From Polyangium fumosum (GTDB taxonomy: Bacteria > Myxococcota_A > Polyangia > Polyangiales > Polyangiaceae), in NCBI RefSeq assembly GCF_005144585.1, contig NZ_SSMQ01000020.1, positions 1-64,000 on the forward strand: a DNA stretch of 64,000 nucleotides, written 5' to 3'. The notes below the pieces were generated by a model. It made no database searches, was not told where the DNA came from, and saw only the letters and a list, made by a program, of their open reading frames with translations. The translations under genes and the position numbers were made by a program. This document shows, in pieces, positions 33,855 through 44,240 of this stretch. Position 1 is the first letter of the stretch. Each line of letters begins with the position of its first letter.

Positions 33855-34044
33855 TCAGGTCCGCATGATACGGGCGAGATGCGGCGCGCACCAAGCAGCT
33901 CGATGCGGCGCTAACGGATGGACACGATGCGTCCGCCCGCGCTGCGAAGCGCGAGCGGGCACGGGGGCGCGAGGAGGAATCGGAAGGGGAAGGGGAGGGA
34001 GCGCGTGAACCGCGGGCGGCCGGTTCGCAGCCGCCCCACGGGGA

Positions 34045-35649
34045 TCACTCGTAGTCGTCGCCGCCCGAGGGAGGCTTGGGCGCCGGCGGCGGCGGCTTCG
34101 GCTTCTCGGTCTCGGCCGGTGCTGCCGTGGGCTTGGGCTCGGCCTTGGGTTCCGCCTTGGGCTCGGCCTTGGGCTCGGTCTTCGTCTCCGTCTTCGGGGG
34201 CTCCGCGGCGGGCGCCGCCGACGCGGGAGGCGCCGCTGCGCTCGCCGTCGTGGAGGGCGCTGCGTTCGCCGAGGACGAAGGCTCCGGCGCTGCCGACGCC
34301 GAGGCCGCGGGCACGACCTCCGGGGTCGGCGCGGTCGTCGGCGTGGCCTTGACCTCGGGCTTGACCGTCGGCTGGACCTGCGGGGTGGGCGGGGGCGGCG
34401 TCTCGTTCTTGCTCTGGCCGAGCGCGAGGAAGAGGCCACCGCCGATCGCCGCCGCGATGAGCAGGATCGTGAGGATCCGGCCGCCGCCGCCGCTGCTCTC
34501 CTCGACGGGCTCGGGGGGCGGAGGTGCCGCCTTCGCCGCGGCCGCCTTGGGCTTGGTGCCGCCGCTCTTGCCTTCCCCGGCCTTCGCCTTCGTGCCGCGG
34601 ACGTCGACGGTCTTCGCCTCGCGGCGATCGTCGCCTTCGCTCTTCTTCGTGCTCGATGCGGCCTTCGTCTCGGACTTCTTCGAGACCGGCTTCTCGGAGT
34701 CGGCCTTCTTCTCCTCGGCCTCGGCCTCGGGCTCCTCGGCCTTCGCTTCGGCCTTGGGCTCCTCGGCCTTCTCTTCAGCCTTGGGCTCCTCGGCCTTCGC
34801 TTCGGCCTTGGGCTCCTCGGCCTTGGGCTCCTCGGCCTTCGCTTCGGCCTTGGGCTCTTCGGCCTTCGCTTCGGCCTTGGGCTCCTCGGCCTTTTTCTCC
34901 TCGGCCTTGGGCTCGGCCTTCTTTTCCTCGGCCTTCGGGGCTTCCTTGGCGAGCTCGATCTTGCCGCCGCTCACGTCGTCGAGCGAACTGCCCGTGCCCG
35001 CGAGCGCTTGCTTCAGGAGCTCCGCGGCCTGGCGCATCACGGTGCGCTCCTCCGGCGGCGGCATGTCCTGCTCGGGATTGGTGGACGGGAAGAATCCTCC
35101 GCCGCCGCTCGACTCGCTCTTCTTCTCCTCGCCCGTCGTCGGCTTGCCTGCGGCCTTCGCCGCGGCGCCGACGGCGCCGAGCCCGAGCATCGTCGACGCG
35201 CGCGGACCGGTCTTCGACGCGGCCGCTGCGGGCGCAGGCGTCGCGGCTCCGTCCCCGTCGTCGCTCGTGCCTTCGGGTTTGCCCGCGTCGTAGGCGTTCG
35301 GGCCACCCTTCTGGTTGTCGACGAGGCGCTGGATCATCGCCTTCGAGTCGTCGTCGATCTTGATGAACTTCACGCCCATGCCGGCGGGCGACCCATCGGT
35401 CGACTGATCCGAATCGCGCTTCCAGACGACGCGGCCCACGCCGCTCAGCACGGACTTCTCCTCCTGGATGCGGATCTCGAACTTGAGCAGCGTCCCCGGG
35501 GGGAAGGGCGACGGCGTCTTGATGAAGATGCCGCCCTTGCTCACGTCATGTGAATGGTTCTCGATGAACTCGTCGACGGTGGCGCTCTTGTAGCGCACGG
35601 TCATCGAGAGCACCTTCGCCCGCGGGTCCTTACGAGTGTCCTCAGCCAT
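34045..35649 (-). CDS. PilZ-domain protein with Lys/Glu/Ala repeats and membrane segment
   Basis: This 534-residue protein has an N-terminal PilZ domain (about 5-115): RKDPRAKVLSMTVRYKSAT, HDVSKGGIFIKTPSPFPPGT and GVGRVVWKRDSD. This is the myxobacterial TIGR02266 type; the canonical RxxxR and D/NxSxxG motifs are partly kept (DVSKGG). A low-complexity stretch (about 230-330) carries many near-identical EEPKAEAKA units. A membrane helix follows (about 395-415), then a Pro/Ala/Lys tail. PilZ domains often bind cyclic di-GMP; binding here is not certain. It is divergent from a second PilZ gene. Confidence 0.85.
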   Translation of the reverse strand: MAEDTRKDPRAKVLSMTVRYKSATVDEFIENHSHDVSKGGIFIKTPSPFPPGTLLKFEIRIQEEKSVLSGVGRVVWKRDSDQSTDGSPAGMGVKFIKIDDDSKAMIQRLVDNQKGGPNAYDAGKPEGTSDDGDGAATPAPAAAASKTGPRASTMLGLGAVGAAAKAAGKPTTGEEKKSESSGGGGFFPSTNPEQDMPPPEERTVMRQAAELLKQALAGTGSSLDDVSGGKIELAKEAPKAEEKKAEPKAEEKKAEEPKAEAKAEEPKAEAKAEEPKAEEPKAEAKAEEPKAEEKAEEPKAEAKAEEPEAEAEEKKADSEKPVSKKSETKAASSTKKSEGDDRREAKTVDVRGTKAKAGEGKSGGTKPKAAAAKAAPPPPEPVEESSGGGGRILTILLIAAAIGGGLFLALGQSKNETPPPPTPQVQPTVKPEVKATPTTAPTPEVVPAASASAAPEPSSSANAAPSTTASAAAPPASAAPAAEPPKTETKTEPKAEPKAEPKAEPKPTAAPAETEKPKPPPPAPKPPSGGDDYE

Positions 35650-35892
35650 CAGGGTAGAGCTCCCATCTCGATCAACGAAGGGTCGCTCCGGGTCGCCCCG
35701 GCGCGAGCAGCGGCGCGGATGTTACCTTGAGGTCGCACACAAACCCAACTACGTTGTAACGGCCTCCGGCCGGAAAAAGTTTTCCGTGCCTCGATTGCAC
35801 CGAGGCGTCCGCACGCTTGGGCTCGCTCGCCGATCCAGCGGATCGAGCGGCCCGCGCATGTGTCGCCTCTACGATAGAGATATCATTTCTGC
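35650..35892. promoter_or_regulatory. Divergent intergenic region between two PilZ genes
   Basis: This 243-bp gap is probably where both PilZ genes are promoted. It contains a palindrome GGAAAA-A-GTTTTCC (about 35773-35787) and an AT-rich stretch with TACGATAGAGATATCA just before the rightward start. No clean -35/-10 pair was found. Confidence 0.35.
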
Positions 35893-36249
35893 ATGTCCGT
35901 TCGGGACCACTTCCGCGCGCACGGACGAAAGCGCATGGAGCTCGAGGCCACCCTCCTCGACCAGGAGGGCCGCGCCCGCGGTGTCACCATCCGCGACCTC
36001 GGCCTCGGCGGCGCCGGGATCGAGGTCCTCGAACGTGACATCTCTGCAGAGGCAGGAAACGAGCTGACCCCCGATAGTTCCGTCACGCTGGAGGTGACGA
36101 CGCCGTCGTTGTGGGATCCGCTCCGCTTGAACGGCACCGTCGCCTGGATCCGCCGCGGCACGCCCGGCGGACGGCGCACCCGCGTTGGCATCCGCTTCGA
36201 GCACCACGACGCAGCCACGCTGCTGTCGTTGTTCCAGATCCTCTCGTAG
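35893..36249 (+). CDS. Single-domain PilZ protein
   Basis: This 118-residue protein is almost entirely a PilZ domain. RKRMELEATLLD takes the place of the first Arg cluster, TIRDLGLGGAGIEVL is the D-x-G-x-x-G segment, and VAWIRRGTPGGRRTRVGIRF closes the barrel. RxxxR is only partly matched (GRKRME), so cyclic di-GMP binding is uncertain. The protein is stand-alone and may act as an adaptor. It is divergent from the long PilZ protein. Confidence 0.85.
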   Translation: MSVRDHFRAHGRKRMELEATLLDQEGRARGVTIRDLGLGGAGIEVLERDISAEAGNELTPDSSVTLEVTTPSLWDPLRLNGTVAWIRRGTPGGRRTRVGIRFEHHDAATLLSLFQILS

Positions 36250-36295
36250 CCACGCGCGCACGCTTCCCGTCGAGCGTCGCGAGATCGTTTCGATT

Positions 36296-36847
36296 TCAGG
36301 AGAGCAGCGGCGCGCGGTGCCCTTCCTGGTTGTAACGGACGGCGTAGAGGCCGCCGAAGAGCGCGGACACGCCGATCGCGAACACCCAGAACAGAGGCGC
36401 GAAGATCAAGAGCGGGGCGAGCAACTTCCCGAACACGATCACGAGCAGCGACGCGGGCAGCACCACGCGCAGCGGAGCGGCGTAGGCGAGCCCGAGCCCC
36501 GGGACGAGCGCGCCGAGCACGACCGCGAGCGTCACGCTCTTCTGCGGGGTCATGCGCAGGCTCGGCCGCGTGTACGTCACAGGCGTGATGCTGTCGATCG
36601 GCTTCGGCCTCGCGGCGCGTCGGCGCGCGAGCGGCAACGACGTGGAGAGCCCGCGGACGCGGTAGACGACAAAGCCTTCGTTCTCGTCGACCTCGAGATC
36701 GAGCAGCCCCTCACGAGCCATCCTGTCGAGACCCTGCTGCACGCGCGCGGGCGGCGTCCGCAGGTGCGCAACTACGTTGGCCACCGTGAGCGGAACGCCG
36801 CGGCTGCCGAGCTCGATCACCTCGATCTGGAAACTCTCGTAGCTCAC
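36296..36847 (-). CDS. Winged-helix plus membrane-domain protein
   Basis: This 183-residue protein has an N-terminal segment (1-70) that looks like a winged helix (VPLTVANVVAHLRTPPARVQ, RMAREGLLDLEVDENEGFV). A basic linker follows, then a C-terminal region (105-180) with two or three hydrophobic helices (SVTLAVVLGALVPGLGLAYA, VVLPASLLVIVFGKLLAPLL). The combination suggests a membrane-linked regulator or a small membrane protein with a regulatory N-terminus. It is not assigned to a family. Confidence 0.65.
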   Translation of the reverse strand: MSYESFQIEVIELGSRGVPLTVANVVAHLRTPPARVQQGLDRMAREGLLDLEVDENEGFVVYRVRGLSTSLPLARRRAARPKPIDSITPVTYTRPSLRMTPQKSVTLAVVLGALVPGLGLAYAAPLRVVLPASLLVIVFGKLLAPLLIFAPLFWVFAIGVSALFGGLYAVRYNQEGHRAPLLS

Positions 36848-37013
36848 CTACGATCTTCTAGCGCTCGCCGGCGGAAGGCGCAGCGCACCGAAGTTCGTTG
36901 GTGCACGGACGAATTTTTGTGGAGGAGTTCGGTTGCGTGTCGAACGACACGAACATTCGGGGCGTTGGGGGCGAGAGCTACGCGAGCGCAGCGACGCCCC
37001 CAAGCACGAACGA

Positions 37014-38768
37014 CTAGAACGCGAAGACGGGGCCGACGGACGGCGCGAGGACCACGGCGAACGTGGTCAGCATGAACATCGCCTTGATCTCGGCGGTCAC
37101 GCCGAAGTTCGGCGTGAAGGCGTAGGTCGCGCCGGCGCCGAGAGAGACGAAGTTGAGGCCCGAGATCTGGTAGGCGTCGAGGTCGCGGCTGACCGCCGGC
37201 GTGCTGCCGGGGCAGGAGTCGTCGGACGGATCGATCGGGTCCTCGCCGCTCTTCAGCAGCTTGTCGCAGACGGTGACGGGCACGGCCGCCGAGACCTTCG
37301 CGATGCCCACGCCGAGGAAGCCGAACGGACGGATCTGACCCTGCTCGAACTGGCTGCCCATGAACGAGTACCAGGCGCGCAGCTCGCCGTGGATGGGCGG
37401 GAAGTTGACCATCTCGGGGTGCAGCGCGTTCGGCGGCGCCTGATCCGACGAGGGGTGCCCGCCGAACGCGATGCCGAAGCGCAGGCCCGCGCCGAACGTG
37501 CCCGAGCCGATCTTGGCGAGCTCGCGATCGTACGAGGCGAAGACGCGGCCGCCGGCCGGCGCGAAGCCGCCCTGGATGCCGTTCGTGCCCTGCGCGGAGA
37601 TGGGATCGCCGAAGAAGCGATCGGTGCCGCCGGGGTAGAAGCAGTAGTACGTGTCGTTGTCGCCGGAGCAGACGTTCTCGGCGCTGTTGATCAGCATCAG
37701 GTCGAGCTGGCCGCCGAGCCCGATGATGTTCTTCTTGCCCTTGCCGGCAGGCTCGGGGCCGGTGTCACCACCCTCGCGCTTGCCCTCTTCGCACTGGCCG
37801 TTCTGGCAGATGAGCCCGGCCTGGCACTCTTGATCGGCCTCGCAGGTCGCGCCCCAGCCCTTCTCGCCGCGCTTCTCTTGGTCGTCTTTTTTCTCGCAAC
37901 CCGGCAGGCCCGGCGGGCAGTCTTCCTTCGCCGAGCACTTCTTCGGGGGCTTCTTGCCCGGCAGCGAGGGCTCGTCGCCTTCGAGATCACGCTTGATCGG
38001 GACGCGGTACGGATCCTTCTGCGAGCCCGCCTTGAGCTGCTCGCCGCTGTCGTCCGTGACCACGATGTAGTACTTGATGTCGCCCGTCGTGGTGACGTCC
38101 GCGCACGGGATCTCCGCGCCCCAGCCCTTGCCGACGCGCTGCATCTCGAGCGAGGTCCACTTCGAGGCGCCGAAGGGCTTGTACCGGAGCGTCGCCTTCG
38201 CGACCGTGACGTCCTCGCCGATCTCGATGAACACGGGCACCGGCGTGTTGACCGCCTGCTCCGGGATCGGCGTGTGCTCGAGGTCGCCGCCGGGCTTGTC
38301 GCTTTCGTCGCCCTCCTCGCTGCTCGGCGGGGGCTTCGACGGGGGAGGCTTGCTCGGCTTCGCCTGCTTCTTGGCCTCCTCGAAGGCCTTCGTGAGCTCG
38401 GGCGTGGTGAGCGACTCGATCAGCGAGGCGGAAGGATCGGCCTTGAGGGCCTCGATGAACTCTTCCTTGGCCTTGTCGAGCTTGCTCGAGCCGCCGTAGA
38501 CGGTGCCGAGCGCGACGTGGAGCTTGCCCAGAACCTTTGGGCTGCAACCATCGTCGCCGCACTTCTTCAGCGCGTCCTTGAGCTTTTTCTCGGCCTTGTC
38601 GAACTCGACGGCGAGGTAATCCTCGTCCATCGCCTGGTCGTGGAGCTTGAGGGCCTCTTTGTCCTTCTCGCCTGCCGCGAAGGCCGTATCCGAGTAGCTA
38701 CAGAGGCCACCCATGATGACGGCGGAAAGCGCAAAGGCAGCGAACGACCCAAACGGACGAAGATACAC
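37014..38768 (-). CDS. Outer-membrane protein: TPR-like N-terminus, Cys-rich insert, barrel
   Basis: This 584-residue protein has a signal peptide, a TPR-like helical part (about 35-130: KLHVALGTVYGGSSKLDKAK), a Pro/Ser/Lys linker, a beta domain (about 155-260), a Cys-rich insert (about 275-325: CSAKEDCPPGLPGCEKK, CEADQECQAGLICQNGQC) and a glycine/aromatic C-terminal half ending in VGPVFAF, typical of an outer-membrane barrel. It is the last gene of the envelope operon with the OmpA/TSP3 and DUF4398 genes, 54 bp after the OmpA gene. The role is unknown. Confidence 0.72.
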   Translation of the reverse strand: MYLRPFGSFAAFALSAVIMGGLCSYSDTAFAAGEKDKEALKLHDQAMDEDYLAVEFDKAEKKLKDALKKCGDDGCSPKVLGKLHVALGTVYGGSSKLDKAKEEFIEALKADPSASLIESLTTPELTKAFEEAKKQAKPSKPPPSKPPPSSEEGDESDKPGGDLEHTPIPEQAVNTPVPVFIEIGEDVTVAKATLRYKPFGASKWTSLEMQRVGKGWGAEIPCADVTTTGDIKYYIVVTDDSGEQLKAGSQKDPYRVPIKRDLEGDEPSLPGKKPPKKCSAKEDCPPGLPGCEKKDDQEKRGEKGWGATCEADQECQAGLICQNGQCEEGKREGGDTGPEPAGKGKKNIIGLGGQLDLMLINSAENVCSGDNDTYYCFYPGGTDRFFGDPISAQGTNGIQGGFAPAGGRVFASYDRELAKIGSGTFGAGLRFGIAFGGHPSSDQAPPNALHPEMVNFPPIHGELRAWYSFMGSQFEQGQIRPFGFLGVGIAKVSAAVPVTVCDKLLKSGEDPIDPSDDSCPGSTPAVSRDLDAYQISGLNFVSLGAGATYAFTPNFGVTAEIKAMFMLTTFAVVLAPSVGPVFAF

Positions 38769-38822
38769 GGCGGTCTGTCCTCCGGGAGGAGCGATGGGGG
38801 AGGGCTGGTCGGTACCGAGGTT

Positions 38823-40034
38823 TTACTTCTGACCTTCGGTCCGGACAAATTGCACGCGTCGATTGAGCGCGCGATTTTGATCGGTCGTGTTCGGAACGAG
38901 GGGGATCTCCATACCGTAGCCGTGCGATGTGAGCCGGCTCGGCTCGACGCCCTTCGCGACGAGGTACTTCAAAACGGCCGCAGCGCGGCGATCCGAGAGC
39001 TTCTTGTTATACGCGGCCGCACCCTTGTTGTCCGTGTGGCCCTGGATCTCGATCTTGATCTTCGGGTTGTCCTGAAGAACTTGTGCCACCGCGTCGAGGA
39101 TCGCGTAGCTGTCGGGCTTGATCTTGTCCTTGTCGAACTCGAAGTGGATCTGCTGGGTGATCTTGATCTCCTTCTCCGTCACGATGACGAGAGAAGGCTT
39201 CTTCGGGCACCCAGGCTTGTCGCCGCCCACCACGCCGGGCTCGTTCGGGCACTGATCCTCGAGGTCCGGGACCGTGTCCTTGTCGTTGTCCGGCTCAGGG
39301 CAGCCGTCGACGTCCTCGTACCCGTCCGGATCCTCGGGCTCGTTCGCGCAGCTCTTGCCCGTCGAGGGATCCTTGTCCGCGTCGTCGAGGATTCCGTCGA
39401 GATCGTTGTCGATCTCCGGGCAACCGTCGTCGTCCAGGTAGCCGTCCTTGTCCTCCGGCACGAGGACGCAGCTATCCTTCGAGTTCGGCAAGCCGTCGCC
39501 GTCCGTGTCCGGATCGTCGGGGCAGCCGTCCTCGTCCTGGAAGCCGTTCCACGTCTCGGCCTCGCACGGGCACTTCGTGTCCTGCGGATCGAGATACCCG
39601 TCGCCGTCGCAGTCGCCGGGAGGCGGCGGGGGCGGAGGCGGCGGAGGCGGCGCCTCTTCCTCGACGAAGCCACGCTCGGCGCACTTCTGCGGCGGCGAGA
39701 GATCATAAGCCGCGTGCGCGTTCGCGCGCGCGATGTCGAGGTGCGCCTTCGCCTTGAAGAGGAAGCCTTGATCGAGCTCCGTCTCCGCGAACGTAAGGTG
39801 GCTCTTCGCCGTCGCGAGCTCGCGCGGCGCGCAGCGGATCGCGCCGTTGCGCTCGGCCTGCCCCGCGACCTTCGTGAGGCCCTCGATGTCGCCGCGCATG
39901 ACGGAGACCTGCGAGCACGAGGCCTGACCGATCGCCATGACGACGAGCGCCGGGAGCGCCCAGCGCCCGTACGAACGATCCGCCGGACGACGCGCCGGCT
40001 TCTGCATCTTGGTAGCGCCGCGCGTGCTCTTCAT
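38823..40034 (-). CDS. OmpA-family lipoprotein with TSP3-type calcium repeats
   Basis: This 403-residue protein has lipobox QASC (C near 40). A DUF4398-like helical segment (about 50-120) matches the upstream gene product in type. A poly-Pro stretch leads to thrombospondin type 3 repeats (about 140-275) with many D-x-D-x-DG motifs (GDCDGDGYLDPQD, DPDTDGDGLPNSKD) that bind calcium. The C-terminal OmpA domain (about 285-395) has FEFDKDKIKPDSY, IEIQGHTDNKGAAAYN and LSDRRAAAV, which anchor peptidoglycan. The ATG overlaps the previous stop (ATGA). Confidence 0.88.
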   Translation of the reverse strand: MKSTRGATKMQKPARRPADRSYGRWALPALVVMAIGQASCSQVSVMRGDIEGLTKVAGQAERNGAIRCAPRELATAKSHLTFAETELDQGFLFKAKAHLDIARANAHAAYDLSPPQKCAERGFVEEEAPPPPPPPPPPPGDCDGDGYLDPQDTKCPCEAETWNGFQDEDGCPDDPDTDGDGLPNSKDSCVLVPEDKDGYLDDDGCPEIDNDLDGILDDADKDPSTGKSCANEPEDPDGYEDVDGCPEPDNDKDTVPDLEDQCPNEPGVVGGDKPGCPKKPSLVIVTEKEIKITQQIHFEFDKDKIKPDSYAILDAVAQVLQDNPKIKIEIQGHTDNKGAAAYNKKLSDRRAAAVLKYLVAKGVEPSRLTSHGYGMEIPLVPNTTDQNRALNRRVQFVRTEGQK

Positions 40035-40459
40035 CGGCCCGATCCCTCGTGCGCCTGCTTCGCGAGAACGATGGCCTTCTCGGCGTACTCTTCGGCCGTG
40101 CTCGCGAACTTGATCGCGTCGCCGTAGTCGGCCGTCGAAGCCTCTTCCATGGCCTTGTGAAGGTGCTCCTTCGCCGTCCAGAACTCGTAGGGCGCGTAGC
40201 GCTCGGCGCCGAGCGCCTCCGCCGTCTCGAGCTTCGAGGAAGCGCTGCTCGACGTGATCGCGTAGATCGAGCCGCCACAGCCGGTCGCGCCGATGAGGGA
40301 GAAGATCCCCATCGCTGCCAGCACCCAAGCTCCACGCTTGGGGCTCCGGGTCGCCTCCTGGCGCCCTCCGCCCCAAACCCCGATTCGGAACCGCCGCACG
40401 TGCGCCTTCACGATCGCGTTCTTTCTGGAGCGACGACGGAACCGATCCGTCGCTCCCAT
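40031..40459 (-). CDS. DUF4398-type lipoprotein
   Basis: This is a roughly 142-residue small lipoprotein with lipobox LIGATGC. The body (75-142) is a single helical DUF4398-like domain (EFWTAKEHLHKAMEEA, ASTAEEYAEKAIVLAKQA). Several in-frame starts are possible (40480 TTG, 40459 ATG, and later GTG codons nearer the signal); the basic N-terminal stretch may not be translated. The first gene of the envelope operon, it is coupled by a 4-bp overlap to the OmpA gene, whose product has the same domain. Confidence 0.72.
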   Translation of the reverse strand: MGATDRFRRRSRKNAIVKAHVRRFRIGVWGGGRQEATRSPKRGAWVLAAMGIFSLIGATGCGGSIYAITSSSASSKLETAEALGAERYAPYEFWTAKEHLHKAMEEASTADYGDAIKFASTAEEYAEKAIVLAKQAHEGSGR

Positions 40460-40528
40460 CCGTGCCCCGGACGCTATCAAGCGTGCGCGCCGCGCGTCAA
40501 TGCCAGTGTGCGAGCGCGCGGGACGCGG

Positions 40529-41191
40529 TCAAAGTCGGCGGAAGACGGAGACCACGACGCCGAGCAACATCGTCGGCTTGAAGTCCGAGGCCCGCACGAG
40601 GATCGGGGCCATCTTCGCGTTCGCCGGCTGGAACCGGACGTAGTCCTTCTCGGGGAAGTAGTACTTGACCGTCGCCTCGTCCCCGATGAGCGCCACCACG
40701 ATCTCGCCACGCTGCGCGGTAGGCTGGCGTCGCACGAAGATGTAGTCGCCGTTCAGGATGCCGGCCTCGATCATCGAGTCGCCCGTGACCTTCAAGCCGA
40801 AGATCTCGCGGCCGCCACGGACGAGCATCCGATCGATGCGGACCGTGTCGATGACGTGCTCCTCGGCGAGCAGCGGCAGGCCCGCGGCGATCCGGCCGAC
40901 CACCGGGACCTCGAGCAGGTCGTCCTCGGGCGCCTCGGGCATTGAGAGCGGCTCGTCCGCCCGTACGTTGGCGGCGGACATGTCCTTCGGCCGCAAGGCG
41001 CGGCTCTTCATGTCCTCCCGCGTCAAGTACCCCTTCCGCTCGAGCGCGCGCAGATGGTCGTTCACCCCGTTCGTGGAGCGAATCCCCATGTGTGCGCCGA
41101 TCTCCCGCAACGTGGGCGGGTAGCCCCGCTCGTGGATGGATTGGCGGATGTAATGCAGAACCTGCTGTTGGCGCTCGGTGAGCCCTTGCAT
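40529..41191 (-). CDS. lexA: LexA repressor of the SOS response
   Basis: This 220-residue protein has a winged-helix DNA-binding domain (TERQQQVLHYIRQSIHERGY, PTLREIGAHMGI) and a C-terminal self-cleavage domain. The cleavage bond lies in GRIAAGLP (Ala103-Gly104), Ser139 is in GDSMIEAG, and Lys176 is in ATVKYYF. LexA represses DNA-damage genes until RecA stimulates autocleavage. A sigma-70-like promoter and a half LexA box lie directly upstream, which fits autoregulation. The ATG at 41191 gives the typical N-terminus; a longer frame is not needed. Confidence 0.97.
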   Translation of the reverse strand: MQGLTERQQQVLHYIRQSIHERGYPPTLREIGAHMGIRSTNGVNDHLRALERKGYLTREDMKSRALRPKDMSAANVRADEPLSMPEAPEDDLLEVPVVGRIAAGLPLLAEEHVIDTVRIDRMLVRGGREIFGLKVTGDSMIEAGILNGDYIFVRRQPTAQRGEIVVALIGDEATVKYYFPEKDYVRFQPANAKMAPILVRASDFKPTMLLGVVVSVFRRL

Positions 41192-41201
41192 CGCAGCGCC
41201 T

Positions 41202-41230
41202 ACCCTACTGAACGGGCGGTGGGGTGTCAA
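41202..41230 (-). promoter_or_regulatory. lexA promoter with overlapping half LexA box
   Basis: On the minus strand TTGACA (41230-41225), a 17-bp spacer and TAGGGT (41207-41202) form a very good sigma-70 promoter. GTTCAG (41213-41208), the conserved right half of the Myxococcus LexA box, abuts the -10. The left half matches poorly. Transcription would begin only a few nt before the ATG, so the mRNA is nearly leaderless. Confidence 0.65.
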
Positions 41231-41298
41231 AATTCCTGCTTTGTTTCTTACGGGAGAGATTCGGCGGCGCGCGCGTGAGGCTGGATCCGCCGGGCTCG

Positions 41299-42417
41299 CT
41301 AGGTCGCGGGGCCGCGGCGGACGGCGCGCCCTTCGATCATGGCGCGCAGCTCCTCCATGTCACCGGCGTGCGCGAGCGCGTCTTCGAGCGAGATCAGGCG
41401 GCGCTGGTAGAGCCCGTGGAGGCACTGGTTCATCGTCTGCATGCCGCTGCCCGCCTGGCCGACCTGCATCTGCGAGTAGATCTGGTGGAGCTTGTCCTCG
41501 CGGATGAGGTTCCGGATGGCCGCGTTCGGCACCATGACCTCGAGCGCGAGCGTGCGGCCTCCGCCGATCTTGGGGACGAGCTGCTGCGTCATGACGGCCG
41601 CGAGCGTGAAGCTGAGCTGCGCGCGGACCTGCGACTGCTGATGCGCGGGGAAGACGTCGATGATGCGGTTGATCGAGGAGACCGCGCTGTTCGTGTGCAG
41701 CGTGGCGAAGACGAGGTGGCCCGTCTCGGCGATCGTGAGCGCCGCCTCGATGGTCTCGAGATCACGCATCTCGCCGACGAGCACGACGTCCGGATCCTGG
41801 CGGAGGATGTACTTGAGCGCGTCCTTGAACGACGCCGTGTCGGCGCCGACCTCGCGCTGGTTCACGACCGAGAGCTTGTGGTTGTGGATGTACTCGATCG
41901 GGTCTTCGACCGTGATGATGTGCAGGCGCTGCTCGGAGTTCACCTTGTCGATGATGCTCGCGAGCGTGGTGCTCTTGCCGGAGCCTGTCGGTCCGGTGAC
42001 GAGCACGAGGCCGCGCGGTTTGTTGGCGATCTCGGCGGCCACGGGCGGCAAGCCGAGATCGTCGAAGCTCAGGATCTTGAAGGGGATCTGGCGGAACGCG
42101 CCCGCGACGGCGCCGCGCTGCATGAAGATGTTCGCGCGGAAGCGGGAGATGCTCGACAGGCCGAACGAGAGGTCGAGCTCGTTCTTCTTTTCGAAGACGA
42201 GCTTCTGATCTTCGCTGAGGACCGAGTAGCAGAGCTCCTTCGTGTCTTCGTCGTTCAGCGGCGGGAGCTTGAGCGGGACGACCGAGCCGTCGATGCGCAG
42301 GAGCGGAGGCGAGTTCCGCGTGATGTGCATGTCGCTCGCCCCCTTGTCGACCATGACCTTGAGGAGCTGCTGGATCGTGTAACGGAGGGGCTCGCGCCCC
42401 GGCGTCTCCGCGGTCAT
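41299..42417 (-). CDS. pilT: Type IV pilus retraction ATPase PilT
   Basis: This 372-residue hexameric ATPase retracts type IV pili for twitching or social gliding. Walker A is GPTGSGKST (142-150); the Asp box, VVLVGEMRD and the His box HLVFATLHTN follow. The C-terminal AIRNLIRE motif, specific to PilT and needed for retraction, is present. The start lies 2 nt after the pilB stop. pilC, often third in this cluster, is not here; the next gene is lexA. Confidence 0.96.
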   Translation of the reverse strand: MTAETPGREPLRYTIQQLLKVMVDKGASDMHITRNSPPLLRIDGSVVPLKLPPLNDEDTKELCYSVLSEDQKLVFEKKNELDLSFGLSSISRFRANIFMQRGAVAGAFRQIPFKILSFDDLGLPPVAAEIANKPRGLVLVTGPTGSGKSTTLASIIDKVNSEQRLHIITVEDPIEYIHNHKLSVVNQREVGADTASFKDALKYILRQDPDVVLVGEMRDLETIEAALTIAETGHLVFATLHTNSAVSSINRIIDVFPAHQQSQVRAQLSFTLAAVMTQQLVPKIGGGRTLALEVMVPNAAIRNLIREDKLHQIYSQMQVGQAGSGMQTMNQCLHGLYQRRLISLEDALAHAGDMEELRAMIEGRAVRRGPAT

Positions 42418-42419
42418 CG

Positions 42420-44132
<1,713 letters not shown>

Positions 44133-44240
44133 CGAGCCTCCGATGGTCCGCGGAGGGAAGGGGAGAGTCAACAGCCGGGCACGGCGGGCCTCGCGAGAGC
44201 CCTCGCGCAAGCCTTCCGAGCCGCGCTACCATGCCGCGCA

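Noticed and set aside
36933-40127. 1064-residue plus-strand frame opposite the envelope operon
   Set aside because: Runs antisense to three clear genes with signal peptides and known domains; Arg/Val/Leu-biased shadow.
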